Assembly: GCF_005145045.1 (NCBI RefSeq) | Contig: NZ_CP039692.1 | Span: 1,071,501 to 1,135,500, forward strand | Reading direction: 5' to 3' | Source: Agrobacterium larrymoorei | GTDB taxonomy: Bacteria > Pseudomonadota > Alphaproteobacteria > Rhizobiales > Rhizobiaceae | Length of the DNA: 64,000 bases | In this document: positions 16,001-25,104 of the stretch, piece after piece | Layout: each line of letters begins with the position of its first letter | Position numbering within the stretch: the first letter of the stretch is position 1 | The notes under the pieces: model-generated | The model's database searches: none | Seen by the model: only the letters and a program-made list of their open reading frames with translations | What the model was told of the DNA's origin: nothing | Program-made: the position numbers and the translations under genes

Positions 16001-18517
16001 GATGGAGTTTTCGGCAAGATCACCGGAAAACTGCGGCTTGATGCCGATCATGCTGCTTTCGGATTTGATCGGCAATGTCAGCGAGCGCTCCACTGCCCGC
16101 CCGCCCGCTTCGCGCATACGCACGGTGATGTTGGCGGAAAGGAACTGGGTGGTGGAGGGAAGGTCACCGAGTTCTACCGGGAAGCTGGCCTTGCCGTTCT
16201 CATCCAGTGCTGGAAGCGCGTCCAGCGTCGTGCGGCTTTCCTCTTCCGTTTCTTCATCGGCAAGACCGAAGACATAGCCTTCGAAAGCAGGGTTGGTGCG
16301 CGTCGGTTTCAGCGCGATTTCGCCTTCCAGTTCAAGCCCCGCTGCCGGTGCGCCATAGAGATAGCGACCGTCCACATCGATTTGCGTATCGCCTGCCGGA
16401 TCGATCTCCTTCGATGCGCTTGTCAGATCGAACTCGGTGCGGTCCGGCACGAAATCATCGACAAGGAAGGATTTCTCGCTGATCGCGCTGCCCTTCGGGT
16501 CGGTGTAGATCCGCATCGTCCAGGTGCCGCGCATGGCGTTTTCCTGAAGCGGAAGATCGATGGCATGGCCGCCAAGCGCCTTGCCATCGCTGACGAAACG
16601 GCGATCCTCGACGCCATCCGGGCGCGAGAAAATGAAGGTCAGCGGCAGGTTCTCGATGGCGTTGCCTTCGATATCCCGAGAGAGGGCGGCGGCGTGAACC
16701 GTCTCGCCCGCACGGTAAATACCGCGCTCGGTCCAGCTGAACACGTCGATTGCGCCCGGTGCCGCGCGTCCGGTCACACCGCGGTCGGAAAGATCGAAGC
16801 CGGCCCGCGTCATGTCGAGGAATACATAGTCCTTCTCGCCATTGCGGGCGGTGATGATGGCAGGCGCCTGACCAGCCGAACCGCGCATCAGGCCAGCGGA
16901 GAATGTCGCGCGGCCTTCGCCATCCGTCGTCGCTGAACCCAGTACCTCATTGTTTTTTGCCAGCAGTTGCAGCGAAACGCCTTTCAGCGGTGCTGCCGTG
17001 CTCAGCGCCCGCACGAACACGTTAAGACCATCCGTTCCGGCATAGGTGGTGATGCCGCTGTCGGAGACGAGGAACCATTGCGTTGCGCGCGAATCCCAGT
17101 TTTCCGGCGGCGTGCCGGGCGGAACGGCGGTCAGAACATAGATGCCGGGCTTGCGGTCCGGCAGAGCCTCGTCCACCGGGAAGCTGGTCACGACATCCTT
17201 GTTCAACTCACTCTGAATATCGATGCCGCCCTGCCAGACGAGTTCTCCAAGCTCCGTCTCGATCTTCTCGGCACTATAGCCGTCCATCTGGGTCAGGAAC
17301 TGCGAATTCGCCAGAAGCGACGTAATGTTGCGATCCCCGACGCGGTAAAGCTTCAGATCGGCCCGTTCGATATTGACGGAGACGAGCGGAATGCCGCGCC
17401 GTGCCGTGCCGGGCAGCACGAAATTATCGCCGGTAAAGCGCACCGAGCCCGATCTATCACGCACATAGATATCCAGATCGACCTGTTTCTCCAGAGGCTC
17501 CTCCACGGAGGAAGGCAACCCGGCGCGCAGCGCGATCTTGTATCGCTGCCCATGCGTCAGGCCTTCCACGCAAATCTCGCTGCCCTTGGCTTCAAGGGCT
17601 TTGGGGGCTGCGCCATCCAGGGTGACGAAGGAGGAGTAGTCGACACCGTTCTTGACGAGCGGTTCGGAGAACTGAATGCAGGCTCGAGGCGCAACGCTGT
17701 CGGTATCGACGGTGTTGTTGGTGACGCGGAAGCCCTGGCGCGTGCGCAGGTCGTTATAAATGGTTCTGGTCGCAGGCACGTCGGACAGGGCAAGACTTGC
17801 CTTATAGGCATTCAACGCAGCGCGGTAGCTCTGGCTTTTGGCAAAGGCTTCCGCCAACCGGTTGAGAGCCTGCGTTCGCTGTGTCTGCGTCCGGCTCAGC
17901 TGATAGGCATTCAGCGCCGCTGCCGGGGCTTCGCCCAATATCTGGTAATTGTCCTTGACGCTGGCTTCGACCGAGGAAAGCTCTCTCCACAGCGCACCGT
18001 CATCGGGGGTGAGCGAAAGCGCCGCTTTATAATTTTCGACCGCTTGAGGAATGTCGGTGCCTGCCTGCTGGCGGGCGGCAGAAAGCAGCGCATCCGCACC
18101 TTGCGTCTCGTCAGCTTCAGGCAAGCCCGCCTTCAGTTTGCGTGCCTGCTGGTAAAGGCTGTCATCGACAAAGGAAAGCCGCTGCGGCGCGCCGATATCC
18201 TGTTCGTTTGCGCTCGCCACTTGCACGATCTTGCCAGCGACAGCTCCGGGGAAGGCGTTTAGCTGATTATAGTCCGATTTCAGAAAGCACCACTTCACCT
18301 TCGGATTATAGGTGAAGGCCTTGCACGCCTTGTCGTTGATGCAGATGGTCTCGCATTGCGGTTGCGAAACGTTTTGTTCGGTGCGCAGATCGAACCCGAA
18401 ATAATCCCCATTCTGCGTCGTCACAACCTTCCGCGTCGCATCCTGCGCCATAAGCGGGGAAGCAGACAGCGTTGCAAGCGTGATGGCAAGTGCGTGAAAA
18501 ACGGCGCGGACGGACAT
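13067..18517 (-). CDS. bacterial alpha-2-macroglobulin with N-terminal PAN domain
   Basis: 1816 residues from the ATG at 18517, which follows GGGGAGAG and begins a clear signal peptide (MSVRAVFHALAITLATLSA...LMAQD). Residues ~25-105 form a PAN/apple-like domain with paired Cys (CETICINDKACKAF, WCFLKSDY). Several MG beta domains follow, then the macroglobulin core with the thioester YGCAEQ (Cys1367) and a thioester-containing helical domain. The family traps proteases that attack the periplasm by covalent thioester bonding. There is no lipobox Cys after the signal, so it is probably soluble periplasmic rather than a lipoprotein as in E. coli YfhM. It forms an operon with pbpC. The extra N-terminal domain is the main difference from the E. 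coli protein (about 1650 residues). Confidence 0.92.
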   Translation of the reverse strand: MSVRAVFHALAITLATLSASPLMAQDATRKVVTTQNGDYFGFDLRTEQNVSQPQCETICINDKACKAFTYNPKVKWCFLKSDYNQLNAFPGAVAGKIVQVASANEQDIGAPQRLSFVDDSLYQQARKLKAGLPEADETQGADALLSAARQQAGTDIPQAVENYKAALSLTPDDGALWRELSSVEASVKDNYQILGEAPAAALNAYQLSRTQTQRTQALNRLAEAFAKSQSYRAALNAYKASLALSDVPATRTIYNDLRTRQGFRVTNNTVDTDSVAPRACIQFSEPLVKNGVDYSSFVTLDGAAPKALEAKGSEICVEGLTHGQRYKIALRAGLPSSVEEPLEKQVDLDIYVRDRSGSVRFTGDNFVLPGTARRGIPLVSVNIERADLKLYRVGDRNITSLLANSQFLTQMDGYSAEKIETELGELVWQGGIDIQSELNKDVVTSFPVDEALPDRKPGIYVLTAVPPGTPPENWDSRATQWFLVSDSGITTYAGTDGLNVFVRALSTAAPLKGVSLQLLAKNNEVLGSATTDGEGRATFSAGLMRGSAGQAPAIITARNGEKDYVFLDMTRAGFDLSDRGVTGRAAPGAIDVFSWTERGIYRAGETVHAAALSRDIEGNAIENLPLTFIFSRPDGVEDRRFVSDGKALGGHAIDLPLQENAMRGTWTMRIYTDPKGSAISEKSFLVDDFVPDRTEFDLTSASKEIDPAGDTQIDVDGRYLYGAPAAGLELEGEIALKPTRTNPAFEGYVFGLADEETEEESRTTLDALPALDENGKASFPVELGDLPSTTQFLSANITVRMREAGGRAVERSLTLPIKSESSMIGIKPQFSGDLAENSIGRFHIIGLALDGTRQAMNGLIWKLIKVERNYQWYRQGNSWRYEPVEHTKQVETGTLSVTPDGAEISVPVSWGRYRLEVEAPQNEGAISSAEFDAGWFVTASSTETPDALEIALDKQSYKVGDTAKLQVTSRFAGQLMVAAGSEKLISVQNVEIGDKGGEVEIPVTEEWGAGSYVTATLFRPGDAQESRMPMRAIGVKWLAVDPGERKLSVSMDLPKQTLPRQKLDIPLQVAGAGAGEKAYVTVAAVDVGILNLTRYEPPKPDEWYFGQRRLGLEIRDLYGRLIDGSLGATGRLRTGGDGGQVALQGSPPKEKLVAFFAGPVELDAQGKATISFDIPQFNGTARIMAVAWTKTGIGHAVSDVIIRDPVVVTASAPKFLSPSDISQLRLDIANTDGEAGDYKIDVTSNMAVTVDQGEFSQVTKLEKGGKASFTVPLTGEFPGDSQISIKVSNASGISLEQAVIIPVRPSVLPVTTRRNIKIAPNSSLTVDGNLLAESMLVGSSVAVNVTRSPAFDIPALMMMLDKYPYGCAEQTTSRALPLLYASELMKESGGADDPDIRKRVQDAIYRVLSFQSSAGGFGLWSPGEGDLWLDAYITDFLTRAREQSYDVPENAMVQALTNLQNGLAYDTNVKDRGNEIAYSLYVLARNRKAAINDLRYYADTALTDFPTPLAKAQVAAALSLYGDAARAKSAFGASLSMASATTRVTLARADYGSVLRDGAASLALAAESRPVPAVVPQLAGAVSKAWEAKPYTSTQEQAWMLLAARALKGEDKDIRLDVNGALQQGGYAKRMSGDELLQSPVRITNASTDPVTAVVTTVAPPSKPLPAGGEGFTIEKTYYSLDGEEVNVSDVEQNQRYVVVLKAVPQNDWQARILVTDLLPAGFEIDNPSLVNSAELANFDWLPETEAAHTEFRYDRFVAAFDRTAGDSSEIALAYVVRAVTPGTYDNPAATVEDMYRPQLSARTATSRMEVRAAQQ

Positions 18518-18681
18518 CGGTCTCTCCCCCAGAACGCAATGATCGGCGCGACTTTGGTCCCAATCGGGACGCTTTGTCAACGCGCAGATCAGAGCGCGTC
18601 GATAGCCGACTACGGACCTGTCACCGTTTCACCGGGGAATGGCGGAAGAATAATGTGCTTGCTCTTCGAGTACATCGCGCC

Positions 18682-18713
18682 AAAAAAAGACCGCCCGAAT
18701 TTGGCGGTCTTTA
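18682..18713 (-). terminator. rho-independent terminator
   Basis: A 10-bp stem AAAGACCGCC (18686-18695) and GGCGGTCTTT (18703-18712), loop of 7, followed on the minus strand by a run of T (A's at 18682-18688 on plus). It ends the minus-strand M20 hydrolase/ABC transporter operon and separates it from the macroglobulin gene. Confidence 0.85.
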
Positions 18714-18757
18714 TTGAGATGAGGAGGGTCAAGCTCCGCCGTTTCTGACGCGCCGCA

Positions 18758-19939
18758 TCACTCCGAAAGAAAACGCTCTGCCAGTCGCGCCCACATGGCA
18801 GCACCCACTGTGAGGCTGTCGTCGGCGAAGTCGTATTTGGAGCTGTGGAGGATGGCGGAGGTCATGCCGTTGCCGAGGCGCAGGAAGCTGCCGGGTTTGT
18901 GTTCGAGGAAGTAGGAGAAATCCTCGCTGCCGGGGATGAGAGGGCAGGTGGCTACCTTGTCGCTACCGATCAACTCTTCCGCTACGAGACGTGCGAAAGC
19001 CGTCTCGGCTTCCGAATTGGCGACCACCGGATAGCCGTGTTCGTATTCCAGCTCGATTGTCGCGTCATAGGCTTCCGCCATGGACTGTGCGAGCTTGGTG
19101 ATGCGGCGCTGCAGAAGATCGCGAACCTTGGGCTCGAAACAGCGCACGCTGAGTGCCAGTTTTGCAAATTCCGGAATGACGTTGACCGCCTCACCCGCAT
19201 GGATGGTGCCGACGGTCACGACGGCGGTCTGGGTGGGATCGATATTGCGCGAGACGACCGTCTGGAGCGAGACGACGAGGTTGCAGGCAACCACGATGGG
19301 ATCGATCGTGAGGTGCGGACGCGAGGCATGGCCGCCCTTGCCCTTGACGGTGATTTTGACCGTATCGGACGACGCCATCATAGGCCCGGAGCGCGTCAAA
19401 ATCGTGCCTTCCGGTGCGCCGGGGTGGTTGTGCAGGCCGAAGATCGCGTCGATCGGGAAGCGCTCGAAGAGGCCATCTTCGATCATGGCCTGCGCGCCGC
19501 TCGGCTTGCCGCCTTCTTCCGCAGGCTGGAAAATCAGGGTCACGGTGCCGTCGAAACGGCGGGTGCGGGCTAGGTATTCGGCAGCACCCAAGAGAACCGT
19601 CGTGTGCCCGTCATGGCCGCAGGCATGCATTTTGCCGGGCGTGTTGCTGGCATAAGGCAGCCCCGTCTCTTCAAGGATAGGGAGTGCATCCATATCGGCG
19701 CGGATGCCGATGCTCTTGGTTCCCGTACCGTTCTTCAACCGGGCCACGACGCCGTGACCGCCGACATTGCGGGTAACCTCATAGCCCCAGGCTTCCAGCT
19801 TTTCCGCCACATAGCGGGCGGTTTCCACTTCTTCCTGCGAAAGCTCTGGATTGGCGTGCAGATATTGGCGCGTCGCCTTCAGTTCGGCCTCCATGGGCTC
19901 GAAATCGGAAACGCGGGCATATTGATTGTCGTTCAGCAT
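18758..19939 (-). CDS. M20 family amidohydrolase (hippurate hydrolase/aminoacylase type)
   Basis: 393 residues from the ATG at 19939, preceded by GGTGGA; the longer frame adds a basic leader without support. M20D signatures are present: IRADMDALPI, HACGHDGHTT (metal-binding His/Asp), QPAEEGGKPSGAQAM (catalytic Glu pair), GLHNHP, a dimerisation insert (KGKGGHASRPH) and PGSEDFSYFLEHKPG. Such enzymes remove acyl or aromatic groups from amino acids in the cytoplasm. It is the last gene of a minus-strand operon with a polar amino-acid-type ABC transporter, suggesting that it processes the imported N-acyl amino acid. Exact substrate unknown. Confidence 0.88.
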   Translation of the reverse strand: MLNDNQYARVSDFEPMEAELKATRQYLHANPELSQEEVETARYVAEKLEAWGYEVTRNVGGHGVVARLKNGTGTKSIGIRADMDALPILEETGLPYASNTPGKMHACGHDGHTTVLLGAAEYLARTRRFDGTVTLIFQPAEEGGKPSGAQAMIEDGLFERFPIDAIFGLHNHPGAPEGTILTRSGPMMASSDTVKITVKGKGGHASRPHLTIDPIVVACNLVVSLQTVVSRNIDPTQTAVVTVGTIHAGEAVNVIPEFAKLALSVRCFEPKVRDLLQRRITKLAQSMAEAYDATIELEYEHGYPVVANSEAETAFARLVAEELIGSDKVATCPLIPGSEDFSYFLEHKPGSFLRLGNGMTSAILHSSKYDFADDSLTVGAAMWARLAERFLSE

Positions 19940-20011
19940 GGGGTCCACCAAGATCTTGAAAAGGACGCCAGCCTTTGAGGCTGGCGCCAAGTTGGGGAGA
20001 AAGCGTATCAC

Positions 20012-20791
20012 TTACAGGAAGCGCGAGAGGAAAGCCTGTGTGCGCGGGTGTTGCGGGTTGCCGATGACCTCTTCCGGCTTGCCCATCTCAACGATGTGGC
20101 CTCCATCCATGAAGACCACGCGATCTGCCGCTTCTTTGGCAAAGCCGATTTCGTGGGTGACGACGATCATGGTCAGGCCCTGACGCGCGAGATCCTTCAT
20201 CGTGGCGAGAACTTCGCCGACGAGTTCCGGGTCGAGCGCGGAGGTCGGCTCATCGAACAGCATGAGTTTCGGCTTGATGGCGAGCGCACGTGCGATTGCG
20301 ACACGCTGCTGCTGCCCACCGGAAAGCTGACGCGGATAGGAGGCGGCCTTTTCCGACAGGCCTACCCGTTCCAGCAGGCGCATGGCATTTTCGGTTGCGT
20401 CCTTGCGGCTTTCGCCATGAACGCCGACCGGGGCTTCGATGATGTTTTGCAGCACCGTCATATGCGGGTAGAGGTTGAACTGCTGGAACACCATGCCGAT
20501 CTTGCGGCGCTGGCGCGCAATGCCGTTGGAGGACAGCTTTTCCAGCCGGTTGTTCTTCACCCGGTAGCCGATCTGTTCGCCATCCACGGCAATCGATCCC
20601 TGCTGGATTGTCTCCAGATGGTTGATGCAGCGCAGGAAGGTGGATTTGCCGGAACCGGAAGGCCCGAGAATGACCACGACCTCTCCCGGCATCACATCCA
20701 GATCGATGCCCTTCAGAACTTCGAGTTGATCGAAGGATTTGTGAACGTTGCGCGCCTCGACGAGAGGCTTTGTGTTTGCAACTGCGGTCAA
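20012..20791 (-). CDS. polar amino-acid ABC transporter ATPase (GlnQ/HisP type)
   Basis: 259 residues. Walker [12 protein letters not shown]-loop [13 protein letters not shown], signature [15 protein letters not shown], Walker [15 protein letters not shown], and the His switch VVTHEIGFA are all present. The start appears to be the TTG at 20791, overlapping the permease stop (TTGA), with GGAGG upstream. As part of the PAAT family it energises uptake with the permease (20788-21711) and binding protein (21708-22598). Confidence 0.93.
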   Translation of the reverse strand: MTAVANTKPLVEARNVHKSFDQLEVLKGIDLDVMPGEVVVILGPSGSGKSTFLRCINHLETIQQGSIAVDGEQIGYRVKNNRLEKLSSNGIARQRRKIGMVFQQFNLYPHMTVLQNIIEAPVGVHGESRKDATENAMRLLERVGLSEKAASYPRQLSGGQQQRVAIARALAIKPKLMLFDEPTSALDPELVGEVLATMKDLARQGLTMIVVTHEIGFAKEAADRVVFMDGGHIVEMGKPEEVIGNPQHPRTQAFLSRFL

Positions 20792-21711
20792 TGGCTTGCC
20801 TCCTCTTCCAGAGCGGGCTTTGCAACAGCTGCATTGCGGCGGTCACTGCGGCCATAATAGGCCTCGATGTAATTCTGACCCACATTGAGGATGGAGGTGA
20901 TGAGCAGGTACCAGATCACCGCGACCAAAAGCATCGGAATGATTTCGAATGTTCTGTTGTAGATCGACTGGACCGAATACAGCAGATCGGCCATCGCAAT
21001 CACGCTGACGAGCGAGGTTGCCTTGATCATGCTGATCAGCTGGTTGCCCGTTGGCGGAACGATGGAGCGCATGGCCTGCGGAATGATGATGCGCCACAAA
21101 GCGCGCGCCTTGGTCATGCCGAAGGCTTCAGCCGTTTCCGCCTGTCCGCGGTCTACCGAAAGAAGCCCGCCGCGAATGATTTCCGCCATATAGGCCGCCT
21201 CGTTCAGCGCCAGGCCAACGATTGCAGCGGTCATCGGGGTGATGACGGAGTTGGTATCCCAGCTCGCAAGTGTCGGCCCGAAAGGGATAGCGAGCGAAAT
21301 TTGCGGAAACAGGGTGGACATGTTGTACCAGAAGATCAGCTGGACCAGCAGAGGCGTGCCGCGGAAGAACCAGATGAACAGTGATGCGAAGGAACTGGCC
21401 AACCCGTCATTCGACATTCTGGCAATAGCGATGATCAGACCGAAGATGACGCCGAGGATCATGGCGACGACGGTCAGCCCAAGGCTGACGTAAAGTCCGC
21501 TGATGACGACCGGATCGAAGAAATACTGCGCAACGACCGGCCAGCCGAAGTTTTCGTTGTTGGCAACGATCCAGGCGAAGTTGACGACGACGAGCGCGAT
21601 CACGACCCAAAGCACAAGTCTGCCCGTGCGGAACGGGGTGTGGGCTGTCGCCACATCCCGCAGATCGGTGCCACCCGAAGGCGGCACTTTCATGTCTACG
21701 GAGCTCGTCAT
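20788..21711 (-). CDS. polar amino-acid ABC transporter permease (HisM/GlnP type)
   Basis: 307 residues with an extended N-terminal cytoplasmic tail (~30 residues), a first membrane segment ([18 protein letters not shown]) and a BPD_transp_1 core. The EAA loop reads [21 protein letters not shown]. The start overlaps the binding-protein stop (ATGA at 21708-21711). There is only one permease gene, so it probably works as a homodimer. Confidence 0.9.
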   Translation of the reverse strand: MTSSVDMKVPPSGGTDLRDVATAHTPFRTGRLVLWVVIALVVVNFAWIVANNENFGWPVVAQYFFDPVVISGLYVSLGLTVVAMILGVIFGLIIAIARMSNDGLASSFASLFIWFFRGTPLLVQLIFWYNMSTLFPQISLAIPFGPTLASWDTNSVITPMTAAIVGLALNEAAYMAEIIRGGLLSVDRGQAETAEAFGMTKARALWRIIIPQAMRSIVPPTGNQLISMIKATSLVSVIAMADLLYSVQSIYNRTFEIIPMLLVAVIWYLLITSILNVGQNYIEAYYGRSDRRNAAVAKPALEEEASH

Positions 21712-22598
21712 TTTGGCAACTGGCCCCCAAGGTTGATGCCGGGCTGCTTGAGGATGTTGTTTTCAAGGCCCCATTTTTTCATGATGGTCGCATAGGTTCC
21801 GTTGTCCATCAGCACCTTGATGGCATCGAAAAGAACCGGACCGAGTTCCGAACCCTTCGGGACGACAGCGCCCTGATAGAGGTCGTCAAAGCCGTTCTTC
21901 TGGCCAACGCCGGTCAGTTCCAGCTGGCCATTGGCCTGGGAGACGAAATAGGTCAGCGGCGCCTGAGAGGAGAAGAAGGCATCTGCGCGCTTGGAGCGAA
22001 CCGCCAGGATGGAGCTTGGCTGGTCTGTGTAGGACTGTACCTCGATTGCGCCCTTGCCATCGGTCTTGCACTTTTCGGCCTGTGCCTGGATCACGCGCTC
22101 CGCCGAGCCGCCCGCCATGACGGCGATGCGCTGGCCGCAGGATGTATCGAGCGAGGAGATGCCCTTGGGGTTGCCTTTCTGAACGGCGAAGACCACGAAT
22201 TCCTGCACCCAGTCGACGAAATCATTGGCCTCTTCGCGGCTCTTGAAATCGCCCACGGGACCGAAGGCAAACTGGTAGCGACCGGAATTGACGCCCGCCA
22301 GAAGCGCTGGCAGGCCGCCGACGGTTGCGTGCTCGATCTTGATGCCCAGAACTTCGCCCAGCGCATCGGTCAGGTCGGCGCTTGCACCTTCCATCTTGGT
22401 GCCGGTCACGATTTCATAGGGAGGGAAGGAGCCGTTATTGACGGAGATCATCTTTCCTTCGGTGCGGATTTTTTCCGGCAGCCGGGCGCGAAGTTCCTCG
22501 TTCACGCTCTGCTTGGGAATGGCAGCCGTCTCGGCAAGAGCCGGTCCGGCAAGAATGAGCCCGGCGAGGGCGGCGGAAGCAATGAGTTTCGAATGCAT
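21708..22598 (-). CDS. amino-acid ABC transporter substrate-binding protein
   Basis: 296 residues from the ATG at 22598, preceded by AAGGGGA. A signal peptide (MHSKLIASAALAGLILAGPALAE) exports it to the periplasm. SBP_bac_3 signatures include NGSFPPYEIV near the start and ASADLTDALGEVLGIKIE. It captures substrate for the permease and ATPase genes immediately downstream. Ligand unknown; the neighbouring M20 hydrolase suggests an N-acylated or aromatic amino-acid derivative. Confidence 0.9.
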   Translation of the reverse strand: MHSKLIASAALAGLILAGPALAETAAIPKQSVNEELRARLPEKIRTEGKMISVNNGSFPPYEIVTGTKMEGASADLTDALGEVLGIKIEHATVGGLPALLAGVNSGRYQFAFGPVGDFKSREEANDFVDWVQEFVVFAVQKGNPKGISSLDTSCGQRIAVMAGGSAERVIQAQAEKCKTDGKGAIEVQSYTDQPSSILAVRSKRADAFFSSQAPLTYFVSQANGQLELTGVGQKNGFDDLYQGAVVPKGSELGPVLFDAIKVLMDNGTYATIMKKWGLENNILKQPGINLGGQLPK

Positions 22599-22656
22599 TT
22601 TGGTATTCCCCTTTTTGTGTGCAGCGATTTGAATTGCTAAGGCCTGAATGTGATCG

Positions 22657-23619
22657 TCAGTTGCCCTCGGCGTGATGTGGAAACAGTTCTGCGGGCGTGA
22701 GCAGACGCGGCAGGATGCCCTGAGCATGAAGCTCGTTGGCGAAATCGGCGATCATGACTTCGTTCTCCTTGAAGCCGCTGACATTCCAGTTCGGCGGCAA
22801 ATCCGCGGCACAACGGCGAAGTTCATCGATCATCCATGGCGTCGTGTCGGCGTATTTTTCGCGCTTTTCCAGCCACATGCGCTGGGAAGCGTCGATCAAC
22901 TGGCTAAGCTCGTCCATCACCCACGGATTTTCGCGCACGATATGCGCCTTGAAACCAATCAGATGCATGCCCGGCACGTAGCCGACGTCGTTGAAATAGG
23001 CGACTTCCGAAGCCCGGTAATCCGGCAGGACCTGGCGGAACGGCGAGTCCTGATCGAAGAAGCCCTTCGGCATGAAGGGGGTGAATACGGCATCCAGCCC
23101 GCCATCCTTCAGCAGATCCACCATCGGGCGTTCGCCCGGTGCCGCCTCGATCCGGCCCGGACGACCGAACCCATCCAGACGGTCGGTAATGGGATGGGCT
23201 TCCGTCAGACGGCCAGCATACCACATGGCGTCTTCCACGCCCACGCCTTCGCGACGGCATGCCGCGCGGGTCCAGGTATTGCCGGAATCGCGCCAGCCGG
23301 TCACGCCGATCTTTTTGCCTGCAAGATCCGCAAGCGAGCGGATCGGGCTATCCTTGGTGGTGATGATGCAGCGATGGCGGAAGCCGCGCATGATGAAATT
23401 CGGCATGCCGATGACGCTCTCGTCGCCATCGTGGCGCATCTGCGCATAGCGGCTGAAGGAGGTTTCGGCAGCGTCATGCGCATCGTCTTCAGCAACATTG
23501 GAGATGAGTGTGCCGACGCGATCGACCTCGATCTGAAGCTTCGGAGATGAGACATCTCCCAGAACGAGCGGCGTCATATAGTCCCAGTCGCGAAGTGCGA
23601 GACGAAGTTTCAACGGCAT
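22657..23619 (-). CDS. Pht5-like protein (4,5-dihydroxyphthalate decarboxylase / NMT1-type binding fold)
   Basis: 320 residues with no signal peptide. The fold looks like a periplasmic-binding-protein type II domain: DSPIRSLADLAGKKIGVTGW is the lobe-linking motif of NMT1/SsuA-like proteins, and the whole resembles annotated 4,5-dihydroxyphthalate decarboxylases. Without a secretion signal it is more likely a cytoplasmic enzyme or sensor than a transporter component. It is the first gene of the minus-strand operon that continues with the amino-acid-type ABC transporter and the M20 hydrolase, and is divergent from the MocR regulator. Its reaction cannot be stated from sequence. Confidence 0.65.
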   Translation of the reverse strand: MPLKLRLALRDWDYMTPLVLGDVSSPKLQIEVDRVGTLISNVAEDDAHDAAETSFSRYAQMRHDGDESVIGMPNFIMRGFRHRCIITTKDSPIRSLADLAGKKIGVTGWRDSGNTWTRAACRREGVGVEDAMWYAGRLTEAHPITDRLDGFGRPGRIEAAPGERPMVDLLKDGGLDAVFTPFMPKGFFDQDSPFRQVLPDYRASEVAYFNDVGYVPGMHLIGFKAHIVRENPWVMDELSQLIDASQRMWLEKREKYADTTPWMIDELRRCAADLPPNWNVSGFKENEVMIADFANELHAQGILPRLLTPAELFPHHAEGN

Positions 23620-23660
23620 AATTTGGTACTCGTTTATTTTTTCGATGTCTTAAGAATAAA

Positions 23661-23680
23661 TGTACACTTAACATCGTACA
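23661..23680. promoter_or_regulatory. candidate operator between the Pht5-like and MocR genes
   Basis: An inverted repeat TGTAC-N10-GTACA lies in the AT-rich 100-bp gap between the two divergent starts, a suitable place for the MocR regulator or another repressor to control both promoters. Inferred only from symmetry and position. Confidence 0.35.
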
Positions 23681-23719
23681 AATGTTATTACGTTATTGAA
23701 CATTTAAAGTGAGAAAAAA

Positions 23720-25045
23720 GTGGGCGACATTACCGAGGCTCGATGGCTTGCCGAAAAAATAACCAACAAGACGATCCGCGGTATTGCGCTGGAAACCAGC
23801 GCGCTGGTGAGAGCCGGTGTTCTGCCGGTCGGAACGCGGCTGCCTGCCATTCGTGATCTGGCTTACGAGCTTGGGGTCAGCCCCGCCACCATTTCCGAAG
23901 CCTGGAGCGAACTTCGCCAGCAGAAGATCGTCAGCGGTCGTGGGCGTAACGGGACTTGGGTCTGTGCGGAACGCTTCGTTGCGAAGCCGGAGCGTCTGGC
24001 AAGTGCCGGTCATTATGGCGCCAATGTTCTCGATCTTTCCATGGCGGTGCCGGATCAAACATTGCTGCCGCCGCTTGCCAAGGCGATGGTGCACGCCACC
24101 TCGGTCGGCGATCTGAACAGCTATGAGCGCAGTCGGATCGTTCCTGAACTTCGAGATGCGCTTGCTGGCGACTGGCCTTATGACGCCGAAGCCTTTCTGG
24201 CGATCAATGGCGGATATAATGGCGTCTACACCACCATCCGCGCGCTCGTGCGACCGGGATCGGTCGTTGCCGTCGAACATCCCACCGCCATGCGCCTTCT
24301 GGACATTCTCGAAGATCTCGGCGTGAAAATCGTACCCATCCTTTCGGACAGCCAAGGGCCCTTACCCGCCTCGCTGAGACAGGCCATGGCCGAGCGGCCC
24401 GCCGCCTTCCTCTTCCAGCCGCGACTGCATTCGGTCACGGGGCAAACCGTTACGCCTGAGCGGATGCAGGCGCTGGGCGATGTTCTGGCCGATGGCGATA
24501 CGCTGATTATCGAAGATGACGGTATTGCGGATATTTCAGTCTCAAAGCCGGTGTCTCTCGGTGCACGCTTTCCGGATCGAACGGTACGCATTCTGTCTTT
24601 TTCGAAGACACTGGGGCCGGATCTGCGGCTGGCGGTGCTTTCCGGCTCGAAGGCTATCGTGGAGCAGATACAATCTTACCGCGCCTTCAGTGCAGGGTGG
24701 ACAAGCCGGGTTTTGCAGGCTGCCGTTGCCTGGCTTATCAAGGATGAAGAAACGTCGCAGATCGTGGCAAGCGCTCGCGCAGCCTATCAGGAACGGCGCG
24801 ATGCACTGGCGCGCGAACTGCTTGAGCGGGGTGTGAAGACCATGCCGGGTAGCGGCCTTTGCCTCTGGGTGCCGGTGGAGTCTGAATCTTTCGCGATGGT
24901 GACGCTGGCGGCTCGAAACATTGCCGTCGTGCCCGGCAACAAGTTTTCCGTCCTGCCCAGCGCTCATATCCGCGTGGCCACCAGCAAGCTTTCGTCCGGT
25001 CACGCGCAGGTAGCCGAGTCCATCGCACTCGCTCATCGCATCTAG
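23720..25045 (+). CDS. MocR-type regulator (GntR HTH fused to PLP aminotransferase fold)
   Basis: 441 residues. The N-terminal winged helix (LPAIRDLAYELGVSPATISE) is of GntR type. Residues ~90-441 are an aspartate-aminotransferase-like domain with the PLP-binding Lys in LSFSKTLGPDLRL and Asp in IIEDDGIADIS. MocR proteins sense amino acids or pyridoxal derivatives and usually regulate the divergent gene, here the Pht5-like/ABC/M20 operon. The start could be the GTG at 23720, preceded by a purine-rich GTGAGAAAAAA. Confidence 0.9.
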   Translation: MGDITEARWLAEKITNKTIRGIALETSALVRAGVLPVGTRLPAIRDLAYELGVSPATISEAWSELRQQKIVSGRGRNGTWVCAERFVAKPERLASAGHYGANVLDLSMAVPDQTLLPPLAKAMVHATSVGDLNSYERSRIVPELRDALAGDWPYDAEAFLAINGGYNGVYTTIRALVRPGSVVAVEHPTAMRLLDILEDLGVKIVPILSDSQGPLPASLRQAMAERPAAFLFQPRLHSVTGQTVTPERMQALGDVLADGDTLIIEDDGIADISVSKPVSLGARFPDRTVRILSFSKTLGPDLRLAVLSGSKAIVEQIQSYRAFSAGWTSRVLQAAVAWLIKDEETSQIVASARAAYQERRDALARELLERGVKTMPGSGLCLWVPVESESFAMVTLAARNIAVVPGNKFSVLPSAHIRVATSKLSSGHAQVAESIALAHRI

Positions 25046-25060
25046 CACGAGCTTGCGGCT

Positions 25061-25092
25061 AAAAATGAGGGCCGTCATCGTAACGGCCCTCA
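25061..25092 (-). terminator. rho-independent terminator between convergent genes
   Basis: A 10-bp stem TGAGGGCCGT (25066-25075) and ACGGCCCTCA (25083-25092), loop of 7; on the minus strand it runs into five T (plus A's at 25061-25065). It ends the RraA/dehydratase/ABC operon and may also serve the MocR gene coming from the other side. Confidence 0.85.
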
Positions 25093-25104
25093 TCAGATCA
25101 GGTT

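Noticed and set aside
14762..16936. 724-codon plus-strand open frame
   Set aside because: Antisense shadow of the alpha-2-macroglobulin gene; low-complexity, Arg/Gly/His-rich translation without domains. GC-rich coding sequence commonly leaves such frames open.
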